From NCBI GenBank assembly GCA_038225015.1, contig JBBRFB010000084.1, forward strand, positions 1-15,109: a stretch of DNA of 15,109 bases, written 5' to 3'. The stretch comes from Schlegelella_A sp038225015. GTDB taxonomy: Bacteria; Pseudomonadota; Gammaproteobacteria; Burkholderiales; Burkholderiaceae_C. Both the position numbers and the translations under genes were made by a program. The notes beneath the pieces were generated by a model that was not told the origin of the DNA, searched no databases, and saw nothing but the letters and a program-made list of their open reading frames with translations. Below are positions 12,744-15,109 of this stretch, piece by piece; the first letter of the stretch is position 1; each line of letters opens with the position of its first letter.

Positions 12744-15109
12744 ATGAACGCCCCGCTGCAGCTGCCTTTTGCCGCCGCCGTTTCCGAAGCGGCCGAAGCG
12801 GTCCGCCTGCGCGAGATCCCCTACAACTACACCTCGTTCTCCGACCGCGAGATCGTCATCCGCCTGCTCGGCGCGCGCGCCTGGGAGATCCTCGGCCAGC
12901 TGCGCGGCGAGCGCCGCACGGGTCGCTCGGCGCGCATGCTCTACGAGGTCCTGGGCGACATCTGGGTCGTCCAGCGCAACCCCTACCTGCAGGACGACCT
13001 GCTCGACAATCCGCGCCGCCGCCGGCTCCTCATCGAGGCGCTGGAGCATCGCCTGCTCGAGGTCGAGAAGCGCCGCACGCCCGACGCCGACGCGACGCGC
13101 GATGCCGCCGTCGGCGAGCTGCTGGCGCTCTCGAAGTCGGCGGTCGACGCCTTCGCCGCGCGCTTTCGCGACGTTCGAGACCTGCGCAAGAAGACCGTGC
13201 GCCGTCTGGCCCGGGCGACCGCCAGGGACAACGTCAAGTTCGACGGCCTGTCGCGCGTGTCTCACGTCACCGATGCCACCGACTGGCGGGTCGAATACCC
13301 GTTCGTTGTCCTGACCCCCGACACCGAGGCCGAGATGGCAGCGCTGGTCGCCGGCTGCATCGAGCTCGACCTGACGATCATCCCGCGCGGCGGCGGCACC
13401 GGCTACACCGGCGGCGCCATCCCGCTGACCTGGAAGAGCGCGGTCATCAACACCGAGAAGCTGGAGGCGATGAGCGAGGTCGAGCACGTCCGCCTGCCGG
13501 GCGTCGAGGGCGATGTCGCGACAGTCTGGAGCGAGGCCGGTGTCGTCACCCAGCGTGTCGCCGACGCCGCCGAGCGGGCCGGCTTTGTCTTCGCCGTCGA
13601 CCCGACGTCGGCCGAGGCCTCGTGCATCGGCGGCAACGTCGCCATGAACGCCGGCGGCAAGAAGGCGGTGCTCTGGGGCACGGCGCTGGACAACCTCGCC
13701 TCCTGGCGAATGGTCACACCCGACGCCCGCTGGCTCGAGGTGATCCGCCTCGACCACAACCTGGGCAAGATCCACGACGCACCGATGGCCAGCTTCGAGC
13801 TGCGCTGGTTCGACGCCAAGGGCAAGAAGGTCGAACGCACCGAGCGACTCGACATCGCCGGCGCCGCCTTTCGCAGGGAAGGCCTCGGCAAGGACGTGAC
13901 CGACAAGTTCCTCTCCGGGCTTCCCGGCGTGCAGAAGGAAGGTTGCGACGGCATCATCACCTCGGCGCGCTGGATCGTGCATCGCATGCCCGAGCATGTG
14001 CGCACCGTGTGCCTCGAATTCTTCGGCCACGCGAAGGACGCGGTGCCCTCGATCGTCGAGATCAAGGATTACCTGTTCGACCTGGCGAATGCGCGCCAGG
14101 ACGGCGAGCCGCGGGTGCTGCTCGCCGGGCTGGAGCATCTCGACGACCGCTACCTGAAGGCGGTCGGCTACGCGACCAAGAGCAAGCGCGCCACCGCAGC
14201 CGGGGCGTCGGGCGCCACGGTGCTGCCGAAGATGGTTCTCTTCGGCGACATCGTCGGCGACGACGCCGACGCCGTCGCCCGCGCCACCAGCGAGGTGGTG
14301 CGCATCGCCAACTCGCGCTCTGGCGAGGGCTTCGTCGCCGTCAGCCCGGAGGCGCGCAAGCGCTTCTGGCTCGACCGCAAGCGCACGGCAGCGATCAGCA
14401 AACACACCAACGCCTTCAAGATCAACGAGGACGTCGTCATTCCGCTGCCTCGGATGGGCGAATACACCGACGGCATCGAGCGCATCAACATCGAGCTCAG
14501 CCTGGCCAACAAGCTGGAGCTCGTCGACCGGCTGGAGGCGTTCTTTCGCATCGGCAACCTGCCTCTCGGCAAGAGCGACGATGCAGGCGAGATCGCTTCG
14601 GCCGAGCTGCTCGAGGATCGCGTGCAGCAGGCGCTGGCGCTGCTGCAGGCCGTCGGCGACCAGTGGCGCGGCTGGCTCGCCAACCTCGACCGCCCGGCCG
14701 AAGGCAGCAAGCAGACGATCTTCGAGCAGTTGCAGGATCACACGCTGCGTGCCTCGTGGAAGACGCAGATCCGCGCCCCGCTGGAGGCGATCTTCGCCGG
14801 CGCGCCGCTGCGGCCCATCGTCGATGCCTGTCAGAGGATCCACGGCGAGGTGCTGAAGGGCCGGGTCTGGGTGGCGCTGCACATGCACGCCGGCGACGGC
14901 AACGTGCACACCAACATCCCCGTCAACAGCGACAACTACGCGATGCTGCAGACGGCGCACGCGGCGGTGGCCCGCATCATGAAGCTGGCGCGCAACCTCG
15001 ACGGCGTGATCTCGGGCGAGCACGGCATCGGCATCACCAAGCTCGAATTCGTCACCGACGCCGAGCTCGCCGCGTTCACCGACTACAAGCAGCGCGTCGA
15101 TCCCGAGGG
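12744..15109 (+). CDS. DUF3683-type FAD-linked oxidoreductase (D-lactate/glycolate dehydrogenase-like), N-terminal part
   Basis: The frame is open from the ATG at 12744 to the window end: 788 codons, incomplete. The N-terminal segment LREIPYNYTSFSDREIVIR (22-40) up to about 165 is what I recognise as DUF3683. An FAD-binding domain of the PCMH/FAD_binding_4 type follows at about 185-430, with PRGGGTGYTGG (214-224) for the FAD pyrophosphate and DPTSAEASCIGGNVAMNAGG (286-305). The FAD-oxidase C-terminal domain includes HMHAGDGNVHTN (GDGNVH at 717-722, metal/substrate site) and SGEHGIG (757-763). Full-length relatives are about 1,300 residues and continue with iron-sulfur and CCG-type domains, expected beyond the window. 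It likely oxidises a 2-hydroxy acid and passes electrons to the respiratory chain; the substrate is unknown. No clear ribosome binding site is seen. It is divergent from ugpB with a 209-bp gap. Confidence 0.9.
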   Translation, partial: MNAPLQLPFAAAVSEAAEAVRLREIPYNYTSFSDREIVIRLLGARAWEILGQLRGERRTGRSARMLYEVLGDIWVVQRNPYLQDDLLDNPRRRRLLIEALEHRLLEVEKRRTPDADATRDAAVGELLALSKSAVDAFAARFRDVRDLRKKTVRRLARATARDNVKFDGLSRVSHVTDATDWRVEYPFVVLTPDTEAEMAALVAGCIELDLTIIPRGGGTGYTGGAIPLTWKSAVINTEKLEAMSEVEHVRLPGVEGDVATVWSEAGVVTQRVADAAERAGFVFAVDPTSAEASCIGGNVAMNAGGKKAVLWGTALDNLASWRMVTPDARWLEVIRLDHNLGKIHDAPMASFELRWFDAKGKKVERTERLDIAGAAFRREGLGKDVTDKFLSGLPGVQKEGCDGIITSARWIVHRMPEHVRTVCLEFFGHAKDAVPSIVEIKDYLFDLANARQDGEPRVLLAGLEHLDDRYLKAVGYATKSKRATAAGASGATVLPKMVLFGDIVGDDADAVARATSEVVRIANSRSGEGFVAVSPEARKRFWLDRKRTAAISKHTNAFKINEDVVIPLPRMGEYTDGIERINIELSLANKLELVDRLEAFFRIGNLPLGKSDDAGEIASAELLEDRVQQALALLQAVGDQWRGWLANLDRPAEGSKQTIFEQLQDHTLRASWKTQIRAPLEAIFAGAPLRPIVDACQRIHGEVLKGRVWVALHMHAGDGNVHTNIPVNSDNYAMLQTAHAAVARIMKLARNLDGVISGEHGIGITKLEFVTDAELAAFTDYKQRVDPE

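Noticed and set aside
12531..15023. Very long open frame (about 830 codons) on the minus strand opposite the FAD oxidoreductase
   Set aside because: Its translation has no family motifs, and the opposite strand encodes a clear FAD_binding_4 protein; high GC with third-position bias keeps the antisense frame open.

Overview
The window comes from a high-GC, gene-dense proteobacterial chromosome, most likely a betaproteobacterium of the order Burkholderiales. The pointers are strong GC bias at third codon positions, a monofunctional-looking ArgJ, a complete ugpBAECQ cluster in Enterobacteria-like order, and a large DUF3683-type FAD oxidoreductase, a protein I associate with Betaproteobacteria. 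The genus cannot be fixed from sequence alone.

Region 1 (1-1869, + strand): the 3' end of an RTX-type secreted calcium-binding protein, followed 34 bp later by a group-1 glycosyltransferase with a GTG start. Region 2 (1893-3641, - strand): a membrane-bound hybrid sensor histidine kinase with a C-terminal receiver, convergent with the glycosyltransferase. Its sensor half is clearly AT-richer than its kinase half. Region 3 (3883-5112, +): argJ of arginine biosynthesis, divergent from the kinase across a 241-bp gap. Region 4 (5113-5493): a 381-bp gene-free stretch full of GC-rich inverted repeats, including two overlapping hairpins that cannot form together, ending at an MFS exporter gene. Region 5 (5494-7461, +): the MFS transporter and a RimJ/RimL-like GNAT acetyltransferase.

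Region 6 (7458-12534, - strand): the glycerol-3-phosphate / glycerophosphodiester uptake operon in the order ugpB (periplasmic binding protein), ugpA and ugpE (permeases), ugpC (ATPase), ugpQ (glycerophosphodiester phosphodiesterase). UgpB captures substrate, UgpAE with UgpC import it, and UgpQ would release glycerol-3-phosphate from imported diesters. The ugpB 3' end is unusual: its reading frame runs through a short inverted-repeat element up to the ugpA GTG start, adding about 33 residues beyond the conserved protein. The ugpB leader has a candidate promoter, an upstream palindrome and a strong hairpin. Region 7 (12744-15109, +): the N-terminal 788 codons of a DUF3683-type FAD-linked oxidase, divergent from ugpB and running off the window.

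I found no tRNA, rRNA, CRISPR array, insertion sequence or phage gene. Most of the window is ordinary core or near-core metabolism. The parts worth a second look are non-coding: the argJ-MFS structured leader and the ugpB-ugpA junction.
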